Shown here: piece by piece, positions 24,499-35,666 of the stretch
Numbering within the stretch: position 1 is the first letter of the stretch
How the letters are laid out: every line of letters starts with the position of its first letter
Assembly (NCBI GenBank): GCA_007258455.2
Contig: VDFB02000001.1
Span: forward strand, 13,563,918-13,627,917
Source of the DNA: Sequoia sempervirens
Taxonomy: Eukaryota > Streptophyta > Pinopsida > Cupressales > Cupressaceae
Reading direction: 5' to 3'
Length of the DNA stretch: 64,000 bases
Made by a program: the position numbers and the translations under genes
Notes under the pieces: generated by a model
What the model saw: only the letters and a program-made list of their open reading frames with translations
Databases searched by the model: none
What the model was told of the DNA's origin: nothing

Positions 24499-24668
24499 GG
24501 GAATGAAAAAATTGAAAAAGAAGGGAGGAAAGGGATTTCTAGTTTTGTTTTTGGATTTGGAGAAGCAAGTTGGATTTCTTGGGGGGAGAATGAAAAATTG
24601 AAAATTAGGAGAGGAAATAAGTTTTTGGTTTTGGTTTTGGATTTGGAGAAGCAAGTGGGATTCTTGGA
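24499..24668 (+). repeat. About 85-bp imperfect tandem duplication
   Basis: Two units, 24499-24582 and 24583-24668. Both carry GAATGAAAAA-ATTGAAAA near the start and TTTGGATTTGGAGAAGCAAG near the end. Confidence 0.75.
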
Positions 24669-25309
24669 GGAGCTGGAATCAAAAGAAGAATTCATAGCAC
24701 CATTGTCAACCTTTCAAGCTTTTGGAAAACTAGGTTTTCTTCTATTAATTTAGTTTTCATTTTGAAAGGGTTTTACAATTTTTATTATGCTACTGTAAAT
24801 ATTTAACTCTGGTTGATTGCAAGAAAACCCATGTTCAAATCTTGTTTCAAAACTTTGAAACCTCAGTTTAGAAATGAATTTCTTCAAAATTATTTGCTCA
24901 ACTAAACTGTTATTTTGTTAAAATTGAAAATATATATATATTTATATGTAATATGTATTGTGATTTTTTTTAGGGGAAATAAAACCCTATTTTGAAATGG
25001 AAAAAATCAGATTTTAAAAAAAATTGTAGGGTTTTTTGTGTTTTGGAAAAAATTTATAAAAAAAAAATTAAAACCCAAATTTTTTGTGGGTTGTTGGGAG
25101 CTCACCCCATTGCACCCCCCATGGGAGGCGTTGTGGAGTGAGCCGCACCTAGAGCCCCACACAGCCACCCATGGTGGAGGGAATGGTTGTGTTAAACACA
25201 ATCGCCGCCACAGTGGTGGGTTCGGTTATGGTTAACATAGCCAACTCCTCAGGCTCGGCACGCGCCCCAACAAACCTGTGCTTTTATTTCGTGCTTTGAA
25301 TTTTTTTCA

Positions 25310-25520
25310 AAAATAATAAATAATAAATATATTTTAATATTTAATATTATATATATAATATTCAAATATTAATATATATAAGTCATTAAAATATATATAT
25401 TTTATATTTTATATTATGTGTATAATATTAAAATATTAATATATATTAATAATAAATATATATGTATATATATAATATGAGGTTATATTATTATATATAT
25501 ATATAGTTATGATATAGTAA
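25310..25520. repeat. Low-complexity AT-rich tract
   Basis: Long runs of ATATAT and TAATATT within the chromovirus LTR; almost no G or C. No function can be assigned. Confidence 0.8.
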
Positions 25521-27191
25521 AATATTGATTAAAATGGTGGAATGATTTAAATATAATTGTGAAATTTTAAATCAATGTATAATAGTCAAATTAATGGATA
25601 GATTTTTAAAATAATATACATTGATGGAATAGTTATTTATTTTAAAATGATGTACTCTGGATCATAGAAGTAAATGTTTATTAGAATTTAAGAGCAATTA
25701 GGGAATTACATATCTGGTTAAATTTTATCCTTTGTTTGAAAGAGACATAATTTAATTAGTTTTATTGCAGAAATAAACTATTGAATTTTATTAAAGGAAG
25801 TGGATTTAGGGAATCCAAAGTAGATTTAGTTCCTATTAAATTGCTCTTTTAAATGTGATTTATTTTTCTATCGCTTTGGGGGAAATTGAATTAGAAGGTT
25901 TGTTAGGTCTTCCAGATGGGGTTTTCATGTAATTATGTGAGTTGTCATTATATGTTAGTCAACCTTTGGATTGCCTTGGGTAGTGCATTTAAATGTATCC
26001 AGTTAGATATTCGGTTATCATGAATGGGATGTGTTGACTTTATGTCATAGAAAGGGATTTAATATCCTTAGGTCGCACTTGTGTACCCTTGGGTTGTGGA
26101 GTTATTCCACGTGTTTTCTTAGAGGAGTGGCTTGCAATGAGGACCGACACACAAAGAGGTGTCAGGGTAACTCATTGTAAGTTAGTTAATCCAGTGATAA
26201 CGTAAATAAACTAATTAGAGGAATAGGTAGTATCAAACACTTAATAAGATTAATTTTGCCTTGCTCATGGACGCAAGGGCTTGTATAGACTTGGGATGGG
26301 ATGAGAAGGCCTAGAATGGAAAGATCGTTATCTTGTCTTTATGAGAAATAACTGATTCCGCATTGGTTTGCATGAGGGTCTGAGAGTCGTTAGAAGTTTC
26401 TAGGATATCCTGAGAAGGGGGCCAGGACCTAGGAAGACTTACCAGGATATCCCATGTAACATTGTGATGACACTTCTCCTAAGTCAGCAGTATGTTTGTA
26501 TCAGTGATGCAATTGATTATTTAACTCTGGAAGCATTGTAACCATTATGTTAAGTGATGTTGTATTTGTATTTCATTCAGTTTAGTTATTTATTAGCATG
26601 TGTCTAGAGGTAGATGGTCTTGTCTAGGAATCATTTTTACTATCTCCTAGCACGGGGGGTGAGCCTTCGGGTATCACATGGTTGGGTGGAACGTGCACCT
26701 TACTCCGTTGGGTTTTCTTCTTGTTCGTGTGGACAAGATTTCCAGTTGGAGAGCTCATGGGAACCAGTTTCATTTCATGCTTTATTTATTTCAGTTGAAT
26801 CTTGTAATTTATTACCCCTCATTTTTTATTGAGGTGGAAGATGTATTATGTAACCATGCTTATTGGATTTACCTCATTTGAGGAATGAGAGTTGTAATCT
26901 TATGGTTCGATTATGTTATTTGAAATCATGAGGTATCAATTATTCTTTCATGTAATTTATCATGTATGGAATGTATGTGTTCTTAATTCCTTAAGTAATT
27001 CAATGTTATGATTTCAATTCATTTTTTGTTGTTTGGGTTTTAAATTAATCTCAGTATCATAACCTTAGAGGTTGTTGGCAATGGGTAGTGAACTTGCACG
27101 TTAATTGTACTTAAACAAAAAAAAATTGTGCATTTGAGTAGTTGTTTGCAACTTCCTCTAGGGTTGCATGGTGGGGAATTACATATTCAAT

Positions 27192-28290
27192 TTTAAATAT
27201 TCAATAGGTCTCACCATTAGTAATTGTGTCTAAAAATAATAGGAAATAATTAATTTTCATGGATTATATGATCTCAACAAGGCCACCAAGAAATATTACT
27301 CGCCTCTCCCATTCATTGACAAGTTTTGGATAATCTAGATGGCAGTAGCTACTTCTTATTTCTAGATTGTTCTAGTGGCTATTATCAAATTCAAGTAACC
27401 TTAGAAAACATGAAAAATAATACACTTACTTATCCCTAGGGTTCCTATCCATACAAATTCCTACCATTTATATTGTGTAATGCCCCAATAACATTTCAAT
27501 GTGCTATCCTAGAAATATTTTTTGACTTGACCAACACATTTGTTGAGGTATAAATTGATAATTTTACAGTCAATGGACAAATATATGAAGAATATCCAGA
27601 TAGTCTTGAAAAATATCTTGTAAGAAGTGAAGAGAATTAGCTATCATTAAATTATGAAAATTTCCTCTTTGAGATGAGTGAATGAATAATATTGGGGCAC
27701 TATGTTTCCCAAGAATGAATTAAGGTAGACTCTAAGAAGATTGAGATAATTATTAAAACACCTTCCCCTAAAATGACAACTAAGGTAATAAGTTCCTTTG
27801 GTCATGCCACTTATTATAGAAGATTCATTAAAAAAATTAAAAATAAATCTATTCCATTATTTACTTTATGAAGAAAATATTGTGAATATAAGTGGACTAA
27901 CTAGTGCCAACAATCTATTGAATTGATCAAGAATTTCTTAATCAAAACACTTGTTATATGAGGAATTCATCGGGAAGAGCATTTTTACTTGTGTATCGAT
28001 GCTTCTAATCAAGCAATAAATATAATTTTATTATATAAAAAAAAAATCACGTGGTATGTATGCAATATGTTACATTAGCAAGAACTTGAATCCAACAAAG
28101 AAAAACTACACAACGATAAAAAAAAAATTCTTTTTAGTATTTTATGCATTTAACAAATATTGCCACTACATTTTAGGGGACAAAGTGTTTATCCATATAG
28201 ATCATTTAACCATTAGGTCTCACATAAACAAATCCATAGTAAAAGGTGTAATCATTTTTTGGTTATTGTTGATGTAATAATTTGACATAA
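27192..28290 (+). pseudogene. Ty3/gypsy reverse transcriptase and RNase H
   Basis: RT copies element RNA to DNA. Visible in order: VSPLVIVSKNN, YYSPLPFID, NLDGSSYFLFLDCSSGYYQI, FLPFILCNAPITFQ, and the catalytic box at about 27547-27562, which reads stop-I-D-N-F where a Y-x-D-D box is expected. The key Tyr is a stop and the second Asp is Asn, so it could not work. A FGHATYYRRFIKK stretch and an RNase H-like LCIDASNQAINIILL follow. Many stops. It continues the frame broken at 22410 by the chromovirus and leads to integrase at 28500-29950. Confidence 0.8.
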
Positions 28291-28499
28291 AAATTGTTCA
28301 AAAACCTATAAAGGATAACAAGGTTGCTAATTTTTTGTAAAGGTTTGAATTCTAGGGAAATAGTAAACCAATAGATGATTATTTTCTTGATGAAAACCTA
28401 TTTTCCATTTCAATTTATTCACCATGGTTTGAATTTATGTCTAACTACTTAGTTATGGGGAAATTCCCTTTATATTTTAAGAGAAAATAAGTAAAACAA

Positions 28500-28667
28500 C
28501 TAATTATAAATAACTCACATTTTAAATATTTGAATGGTATGTTATTTAAATGATGTCTTGGTCATATTTTATGAAGAAATGCGAAATAAACTAAGTCATA
28601 TGAAATCATTCATGCATGCCATGATGAGACATATGGTGAAATATTTTTAACTTTAAGGATTGCTCAC
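28500..28667 (+). pseudogene. Ty3/gypsy integrase N-terminus, split by a solo LTR
   Basis: IHACHDETYGEIFLTLRIAH resembles the zinc-binding N-terminal region of gypsy integrases. The frame stops being readable exactly at 28667, where the solo LTR starts, and picks up on its far side (AAG GTT at 29073) in the same codon phase. Confidence 0.6.
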
Positions 28668-29067
28668 TATTGAAGTGAGCAACTAGGATGCAACCAAGAT
28701 CTATGGTCTACAACACCAAATAACCTTCTACACACACATGAGATATTTTATTCCACCAATCAAGAATACAATATTCACAAGATGGTCAAGATGATCTGAT
28801 GATTACAATATGTAAGAGGGGACTTTATTATAAAGGCAATTTGAGAGATAGGATTAGACAAGTTTATGACAAGCGTCTTAATCCTATGACATGAAACTAA
28901 AAAAATATTAAATTACCTTGGACATAAGAAGTAAATGACAATAGATAAGATAAGATGTAATGACAACTAAAACTTATAGAAATATTCCTAGGAATTAAGT
29001 AAAATTTACATGTGAATAGGACCTACTAGGTGAACTTTTTAGGTAAAACACCTTATTCACACCAACA
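28668..29067 (-). repeat. Solo LTR (400 bp) in gypsy integrase
   Basis: On the minus strand it starts TGTTGGTGTGAATAAGG and ends near CTTCAATA, so it is related to LTRs A-D. CTCAC (28663-28667) and TTCAC (29068-29072) flank it, a 5-bp target duplication with one mismatch. Removing the LTR and one repeat rejoins the integrase frame. No internal region or primer site adjoins it. Confidence 0.8.
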
Positions 29068-29950
29068 TTCACAAGGTTCTTTGAGATAAATATTATTGTC
29101 CTACCATTAGTAAGGATATATATTAGTATAGTTATGTAATCAATTTCAAAGGATGGGACACCTTACACTTTCCAATGAGAATTATCTTCACCCTCAATGT
29201 ATTCTTGAACTATTTGAGAAGTAGAGGATGGAATTTGTTGAACTTATTGGTACACCATCTAGGGTTAATCACTAGATCTTGGTTTGTACATATTATGCAA
29301 CCAAATGGGTGCAATCCAAGGCCTTACTAGTTTCTTGTGAATAGATTATAGTATATTTCCTATATAAGTACATCTTACAAACATTTGGAGCCCCCAAAAC
29401 TCTTGTTTTAGATTAGGGACATTATTTTATATTAGTGATTATTTGTGTATCCATGGCAAGGTATCAAATCAGCCACATGAAATCATCTCTCAATCACCCT
29501 CAAACCAATGGACTAGTGGAGGTGACTAATAGAGATCTAAAAATACTTTTAGAAATCCATAAAAACAAAAATATTAGATTGGATAGATCGGTTATCATAA
29601 TAAGCTTGGGGCTACAACATCACTTGGAGAACCACTACCTATTTCACCCCTTATGAGTTGGTATATGGGAATAATCAAACGCTTCCTTTAAAATATGAGT
29701 TGGAAACTTTGAGAAATACAATAGAATTAGGATGTGATCTGACTAAAGACCAACATCATAGGATATAGCATATTAATAAGTTGGTTAAGAACATGTTAGA
29801 AACACTTTGGCACATATATATCATTGAATAATTAAAAAAATATGGCATGATAAATATCTAGTCAACAATTAGTTCACACTAGGAGATTAAGCTCTACCAT
29901 ATGATTCTAAATAATAAAATTTAGAGGTAAGATCTACTAAGGAAAAAAAT
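29068..29950 (+). pseudogene. Ty3/gypsy integrase core and C-terminus
   Basis: The frame reads YYCPTISKDIY, then CTYYATKWVQS where the first catalytic Asp appears to be Tyr, TFGAPKTLVLD holding the second Asp, and HPQTNGLVEVTNRDLK with the catalytic Glu. TPYELVYGNN (about 29645) and KYELETLRN follow. Numerous stops, and the end near 29950 is unreadable. With gag, protease and RT upstream it forms one plus-strand gypsy element from about 19.8 to 30.0 kb. Confidence 0.75.
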
Positions 29951-30197
29951 CATGATCCCATTCCTTGTGTAAAATTCTTCTTGATAGTGGTTTGTGGCTA
30001 GGACGTGGTGTAAAATGAGGACTTCTATCAACATAGGGGTCTGGTGTGTAGATCATATGACCTTTTTTCTTCTTTTCCAAACCTTCACAATTAGTTGTTG
30101 GGTTCTTTAAGTCCTATTGTATTGAAAATATTGAGATATTCCCTTATGCTAGAGGTTTCTTCATTGCTTCTTTTTTTTACGAAGGACAGAGATTCAA
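29951..30197. other. Unassigned gap
   Basis: Sequence after the integrase remnant; no LTR for that gypsy element was recognised here. Confidence 0.4.
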
Positions 30198-30505
30198 TGT
30201 TGTATAGTAAATTGTTGTCTTAGGGAGAGCACTCTCTCTCCTTAAATCCTTGGTCAAATTCCTTTAACCCTCTTATTAAACCTATAAAATTATGTATAGT
30301 TAAGGAATATAAAAGAAATAATAAAAGTGAAATATTTATAGAATGCACAATAGAGGATATATAAAATTTAAAATTAACCCATTACTTTCATTCTCCATTA
30401 CATTCCAATGCATTGTTGTATATATAGATCTAACAATAATATTGAAGCCTAAAATTACCTATAAAAAAATAACTAATTCCATAAACTAATCTTCACCATC
30501 CTTCA
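30198..30505 (-). repeat. Probable 3' LTR of a minus-strand copia-type element (308 bp)
   Basis: On the minus strand it starts TGAAGGATGGTGAAG directly after a purine tract (TGGGGGAGAA, 30506-30515) and ends CTATACAACA. It contains a TATA-like TATAAATATTTC near 30335. I found no partner LTR, so the ends rest on the purine tract and the TG...CA signature. Confidence 0.5.
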
Positions 30506-30680
30506 TTCTCCCCCATAATGAACATTGAGAAAAAAAATGGTCATTATTTCATCCTTTCTCCCCCATAATGAACATTTTGAAGAAAGTATCCAACACACAT
30601 GTTGAAACACTATCTTAACTTAGGGCTTCTCCCTATCCATCTCCAAAAAATTGTGAATATTCATTCTCCAATCATCGATG

Positions 30681-30887
30681 TAGTCACTCTACAATCAAGG
30701 ATGATCAACCTGCAGGTGACCATTGTGATTCACTCTTCTAGTGCTCACTCCAATCAAATATGCTCAAACTATAGTTGATCATCATGAGCCACTCTTCTTG
30801 TGCTCACTCCAATCGGAGATGATCAAATTATATTTGACCATTTTGAGTCACTCTCATCACTAGTGCTCACTCCAAATCATGACCATA
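30681..30887 (-). repeat. Tandem repeat, about 60-bp unit, 3.5 copies
   Basis: Units share GTGCTCACTCCAATC, then a GATGATCAA-type block, TTGA.CAT..TGAG and CACTCTTCT. Copies are imperfect. It lies in the 3' part of the minus-strand element, between its LTR and gag. Confidence 0.7.
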
Positions 30888-31128
30888 CATAGTCATCTCT
30901 TCTCTATATGCAATGTCCAAAACTCTCGAACCTACAATCTCCAAATATTGATCAAACTAGATATCAATAATCCTAGGACCTTTCTTACTATCCAAGCACA
31001 AATTTATAATTTATATAACCAAACAATGTCCAAAGCTATCACAAACAACTTATACAAAATTTGAAATAAACCAACAATGTCATATAATCAACAAATCTAC
31101 AAACATCTAAAGAATTTATCATTCATCT

Positions 31129-31420
31129 TTATAAGTCTCCACCCAAATAACAACAAAGATTCCCTTTGGAAGTAAAACACAATACAACAACTACATCAAA
31201 ATCATCACAATAAATCATAAAAATTAAAATCAAATGCATCTCAAATATAAAGGGAATCCATAACACTCTCAAGACAAGAAAATTCAGTTTTATCATCACT
31301 AATAACATTGTCATCGTCAACAATATTATCAATATCATTATCATCACCAACAATATTACCATCATAATCATTGTCAATAATAGCTTCAAAAACACTCAAT
31401 ATATCCTTATTTGGAGCATC
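31129..31420 (-). pseudogene. Asp-rich gag/pol fragment
   Basis: On the minus strand the region encodes an Asp/Asn/Ile-rich run from ATC/ATT/GAT-type trinucleotides, followed by SDDKTEFSCLESVMDS. It may be a linker of the retroelement polyprotein; the low complexity makes this weak. Confidence 0.3.
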
Positions 31421-31559
31421 TAACTCAATCTATATCAAAGATGTTACAATATGGTATCTAAACAACCATTTGATGTCTTCCTTGAGACTAATTCAAATAA
31501 AGGATTAGTAACACATAACATACATTTTTGTACTTTCTTCTAAAAATAATGAAAAGAAT

Positions 31560-32072
31560 CATTTGTATGTTGACTACATGAAGAACAAGGGTGTATATAA
31601 AAGCAATAAGTTAGTGTATGACCATGAAGACTACAATAAGAACACATTTTTGGCCTAACACTTATAGATGAAGATTAAAATTGGAATGCATTCATAAGCT
31701 CTCTAGATACAAATTTGATGTATTTTGAATACTTTAGAAACATAAGACCCAACAACACCCTTATAACCAAGACCATTTTTTCCTTTATTTATTTTCTAAT
31801 ATTCCCAAACTCTAACACAAATTTTCATTCACTTGATGTTTGGAAGTACTAGAATAAGGAACATCTTATTCACCATCTTTCTTTAGTGCTAAGGCAATAG
31901 GTGTTTTCTTTAACAACCTATCTATTTCTTGTTGAAGTAAAATATATTGAGCACAAAAATTCATAAAAGTGGGTTGAAATGACCAACATTTTTTTATTTG
32001 ATTTTCTTCTTTGGATTTGTCAATTTTAATATGTAGAGATAAAATGCCATCTTCATACAAAGTATATCCCAT
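31560..32072 (-). pseudogene. Retroelement gag fragment with CCHC knuckle
   Basis: A minus-strand open stretch at 31866-32072 (EENQIKKCWSFQPTF, LLQQEIDRLLKK) is followed by a CCHC knuckle at 31603-31644 (CSYCSLHGHTLTYC, spacing C-x2-C-x4-H-x4-C), which binds nucleic acid. It lies on the same strand as the LTR at 30198-30505 and probably belongs to that element. No RT or integrase is visible. Confidence 0.5.
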
Positions 32073-32279
32073 AATGTAGGCTCAACAAATATTTCTTGTA
32101 AACAAAAAAGATGTCAGCCTTAGATTTGAAACACACATGGTCACTTTATAACTTCTATTTACACCTTATAACTCCAATAATTTTAATCACTTTTGTATAT
32201 CCATCTATTATTGCACTAAAATAAAACACTTGTTAATTTTCACAATCAAACTTGTCTTTTTTTTCTTGGACTCAAAATC

Positions 32280-33355
32280 TTGATTATAAAGGTCACCCTT
32301 TCAAATGCAGATGGTGCTTCTCCATTGTTCACTTGGCTACAAATTGTCCTATCTTGATTTAACATTGCTATTACTTGGTGGATGAACACTAATGAAGATC
32401 ACCTAACTATTCATGCCCTTGATTCTCTATCATAAGTCTCCACTCAAGATGATGATGCTTACTTATCTTTTGGTGTGACTCTAATATTCCCTTTGGACCC
32501 TATTATGGAATCTCTTATCTTGATCTCATAGCCGGATTTTCCTTTAGCTTTGAATCGGCTCTAGATCACTCATGTGGTGGAAGGTCACCTTTTTCCTCTT
32601 CCTTTTATTGCTCCTTCTTCACACACAGATGGGATCTCTATGGAGGAATCTCCCTACCCCCTTCCCTTTGTTCTGATAGATAATTTTGTTGGCCTTGTCA
32701 TTGCACCAAAAGGTCAACCTATCAATTCCTAATAAAAGCTTCAAATAAGATCCACAAGAGGTGGTTAAACCATGTCCCAAACCCATGTGTCATGTTGTAC
32801 AAGGAAGACCAAGGGACACACCATCTTTCAACAATCCCCCCAGCACAAGCGAGGGGTTTGAACCTATGACCTCCACTTTGATACCAATTGTTGGCCTCAT
32901 TGTTGCACCAAAATTTTGACCTATCAATTCCTAATACAAGCTTCGGATAAGATCCACATGAGGTGGTTAAACCATGACACAAACACATGCATCGTACTAG
33001 ACAAGAAAGACCAAGGGACACACCATCTTGCAACAAATTTCTCACGAACTATTGTTATGAGGAATAAATGTCTTCCTAAATATTTATCCAAAACTCATGT
33101 TAGAGTTTCAGGTGAGGCTAGCTTGTATAATTCTTGGCATTGTCTAAGGTGGGCCCTAGGGTTCCCAACTCTTTCTATTGTTTGTAATTGTTTACAACAA
33201 CTTAGTTGCAACTATACCTCACTCCTTTAGAGTTGTTATTCTATTGTTTTTGGCCAATTTGGGTAATGTTTTGTCTTGCCTTATGATAGATTTTGTAAAG
33301 GTATGGAACCCTCGTTTCCCACTTTTTCTAATAAAAAAAAATTATATTTTAAAAA
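32280..33355 (+). pseudogene. LINE-like scrap interrupted by TRIM-1
   Basis: A CCHC knuckle CRWCFSIVHLATNC (32306-32347) and an open stretch reaching TRIM-1 at 32687 look like a LINE ORF1 C-terminus. After the TRIM, the sequence from 33041 ends in a short 3' tail with AATAAAAAAAA at about 33331-33340. A non-LTR element ending in an A-rich tail fits, but no RT is present, so the assignment is tentative. Confidence 0.35.
32687..33035 (-). mobile_element. TRIM-1: complete miniature LTR element, 349 bp
   Basis: Two 147-bp LTRs (32687-32833 and 32889-33035, about 84 percent identical by eye) flank only 55 bp. On the minus strand the LTR starts TGTTGCAAGATGGTGTG and ends GGCCAACA; the primer site TTGGTATCAAAG (32876-32887) follows the 5' LTR, and a purine tract (GCTGGGGGGAT, 32834-32844) precedes the 3' LTR. 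A perfect 5-bp target duplication AATTT flanks it (32682-32686, 33036-33040). It encodes nothing and would need copia enzymes in trans. Confidence 0.93.
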
Positions 33356-34336
33356 AATTGGAATGGGAGTAAGAAAATGCAAACTTGAGAGAAGAAAACT
33401 AGGCCACACTATGTCATATAGTCAAATGTAGAAAAAATCTCTAAAAGTTGAATGGGATGTGTGTGGTAGTTAGAGAGTGTTTCTAAGGGTAAGTGTCAAA
33501 TTTGTGCATTAAATGAATTAAATTGAGTGAAAACTCTATGCATTTACAACATAAATTCAAAGTGATGTAGAAAGAGCAAGAGTGTAGTGCATGTACTTTT
33601 ATCCCTTACATAACCAAAAAAATTTATATAAATGATGATTTTATAGTTTATCAAATTATTTTTTGATTTAATGGGATTCATAAATCCATATTTCATGACT
33701 AGTAGTTCACAAGAATCAAGCATGCATAACTATGAATAGCCACTTAGCACTCATTGCATCTATGAAACTACATATTTAAGCATGTGCTAGTTGAAACCTA
33801 CCATTACTTAATTCTTTTAATTTGCATGGGTATCATCATCCTTTTTGCAATGCTAATTTTTAAATATGTTAGAAAAGAATAGGACTTATTACATGTGTGG
33901 CATGGGTTCTCAATACTTAGTGATAAAAGATTAAAATATAGATTTTGAAAAGTCCATTTTTTACTTGTAGGATCTAATATATTCAAATATGACATTTTAA
34001 ACATAAATGTAAAGAAACAATTGAGAAAATTTTATATGTTGTTTTTCTATTAATGAGAATTCTTGTCCAAAAAAGAACTTTCTTTGGATCGTTCTTGTTT
34101 AGTGAAAAGGTCAAACACCATGTAGGATAAGGTTAGTTTCAAGTCCCAAATGAATTTGGTGGAGTAGATATCTCTCAGTCCTTCACACCAATCCAAAGGA
34201 GGTTGGTGATTCATGCACCCCTTAGTTATTGATACTAAGCCAAAGGAGGTTGGTGTTTAGTGATTCATGCACCAAAGTTCAATGAGCTACATAAAGTATA
34301 GAGATGTTTATCCTCCTAACAAAAAAATATAGACAT
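33356..34336. other. Unassigned spacer
   Basis: No gene seen. A short block GGAGGTTGGTG-ATTCATGCACC is repeated near 34197 and 34246. Confidence 0.4.
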
Positions 34337-34709
34337 CGTTGCAAGGTGTGTGCCCTTGTTCTTCTTGTGTTGTGTAGTGCAACACTTAGGTTCGTGACAT
34401 GGATTAACCACCTCTCATGGATTCATTAAATCTAGTAGTTGTATCGAGCATTATCAGGTCAATCTTTTCATGCAACATCAACCGTTTTTGCAAAAATTGG
34501 TATCAAAGCCTTGGTCACAGGTTTGAAACCATCACTTGCGTTGGAGGGATTGTTGCAAGGTGTGCACCCTTGGTCTCCTTCTATTTTCCAACACAGTTCT
34601 CGAGTTCATGACATGGCTTAACTGCCTCCCATGGATTCATTAACTCTAGAGGTTTTATCGGGCATTAATAGGTCAATCTTTTGGTGCAACGACAACCATC
34701 TTTGCAACA
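34337..34709 (+). mobile_element. TRIM-2: miniature LTR element, 373 bp
   Basis: Same architecture as TRIM-1 and TRIM-3, on the plus strand: LTR 34337-34494, primer site TTGGTATCAAAGCC (34497-34510), about 40 bp including GGTTTGAAACC, purine tract GGAGGGAT (34543-34550), and LTR 34551-34709 ending TTTGCAACA. The first LTR start has decayed from TG to CG. Flanks GACAT and GGCCT match at only three of five bases, so the target duplication is doubtful. Confidence 0.85.
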
Positions 34710-35661
34710 GGCCTAAAGTTCAATATTTTTAGCTTCTATTAAAATATTTTTGAAGCATTGATTTATCTTCTTTTTGTGGAAAAGTATTCAAAGCTTTGAC
34801 CTATCTTATTTTTTATGGCTATATTTCATGAATAATATTTTAAAATCTTCTTGGCTTTGTAGTTTTTTTGTTAGCTTTTTACTCCAACTATTAATTACTG
34901 GTATGTTAGATTCATCATGTTTTCCCTCATCACATTAATTAAGTTATCCATTTTTTCATGGAAATTTGTCCAACAAATATGGAAGTCATTCAATTAATGT
35001 AAGAATGATGGGTCCAACATGATATAGGAAGTAGTAACTAATTCAATCCAAAATTATTATTTTAGAAAAAGTGATAGTATTGTCATCACCACTATTTAAA
35101 ATTCACTAAAAATACCATAAAAACATCCACAACACAAATTTTTAGTAGTTATTTTTTTATTTAGATATATAGATTTGAAAATCACTTCCTTGGTTATTTC
35201 TACATTAAACTTTAAACTATTTATAAAAAGAGATAGATCTCATATAATTAATGCAATCCAATTAATAACAAACTCATCAATACAATTTGAAACAAGGTAT
35301 TATGTTACTTGTAGTTTGTGTCTCACCCTTCTACTTTGTTCCCCCATCTAAAAGACCTAGATTGTTGTGAAAGAAACAATTTGAGAAAATTACTCATATA
35401 AAATATTCAACAATTTTCTTACCAATAGTAGCTTTCCTAAGTAAAAGGTTTGTTGCAATTTTGGAATGCACGTCCAACTCCTATAACCCATTCCATGTTG
35501 ACCACAGACCTAAGACTAAAACAACTTATAACAATGAGATTTTTGGTGATGATTTTCATGTGAGGGCCCTTATAAAATTAAAAACTAGCAAGTCCTATCT
35601 CAACTCCACCCTTATTAAGCTACAAATTTTGGTGACCTTTGTCATGCTTGGCCTTTATGAT
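34710..35661. other. Unassigned spacer
   Basis: No gene or known repeat recognised; short open frames look like chance. Confidence 0.4.
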
Positions 35662-35666
35662 ATTTC

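Larger units (their letters stand above)
22411..27183 (+). mobile_element. Internally deleted chromovirus nested in gypsy RT
   Basis: The left LTR fragment 22411-22799 matches 23562 to about 23945 of the right LTR. Between them only the 3' end of pol remains (22800-23525). The right LTR starts at 23547 after a purine tract and probably ends at 27183 (GGGGAATTACA). Host RT reads up to 22410 and resumes at about 27192, which marks the insertion. TATTC after the right end is the likely target duplication; its left partner and the first 15 LTR bases are lost or altered. The family is inferred from the pol C-terminus. Confidence 0.68.
23547..27183 (+). repeat. 3' LTR of the chromovirus (about 3.6 kb)
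   Basis: It begins TGTAGCACCCCCACC after the purine tract. The end at 27183 (TTACA) is inferred from where host RT resumes. Only the first 400 bases are confirmed by the 5' copy; the rest could hold another insertion. It includes a doubled block of about 85 bp (24499-24668), a GC-richer patch (25090-25280) and a long AT-rich stretch (25310-25520). The short ORFs inside look like chance. Confidence 0.55.

Noticed and set aside
25310..25520. Replication origin or scaffold attachment region
   Set aside because: AT richness alone is not evidence; the tract lies within a retroelement LTR.
26614..26881. Small protein-coding genes in the chromovirus LTR
   Set aside because: Two overlapping frames of similar length with no domain and no conservation; expected by chance in 3.6 kb.
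32834..32888. tRNA gene or tRNA-derived SINE
   Set aside because: The tRNA-like boxes are too close together, no cloverleaf forms, and the unit is flanked by LTRs, a purine tract and a target duplication, which define a TRIM.
34332..34714. Target duplication of TRIM-2
   Set aside because: Flanks GACAT and GGCCT match at only three of five bases, no better than chance.
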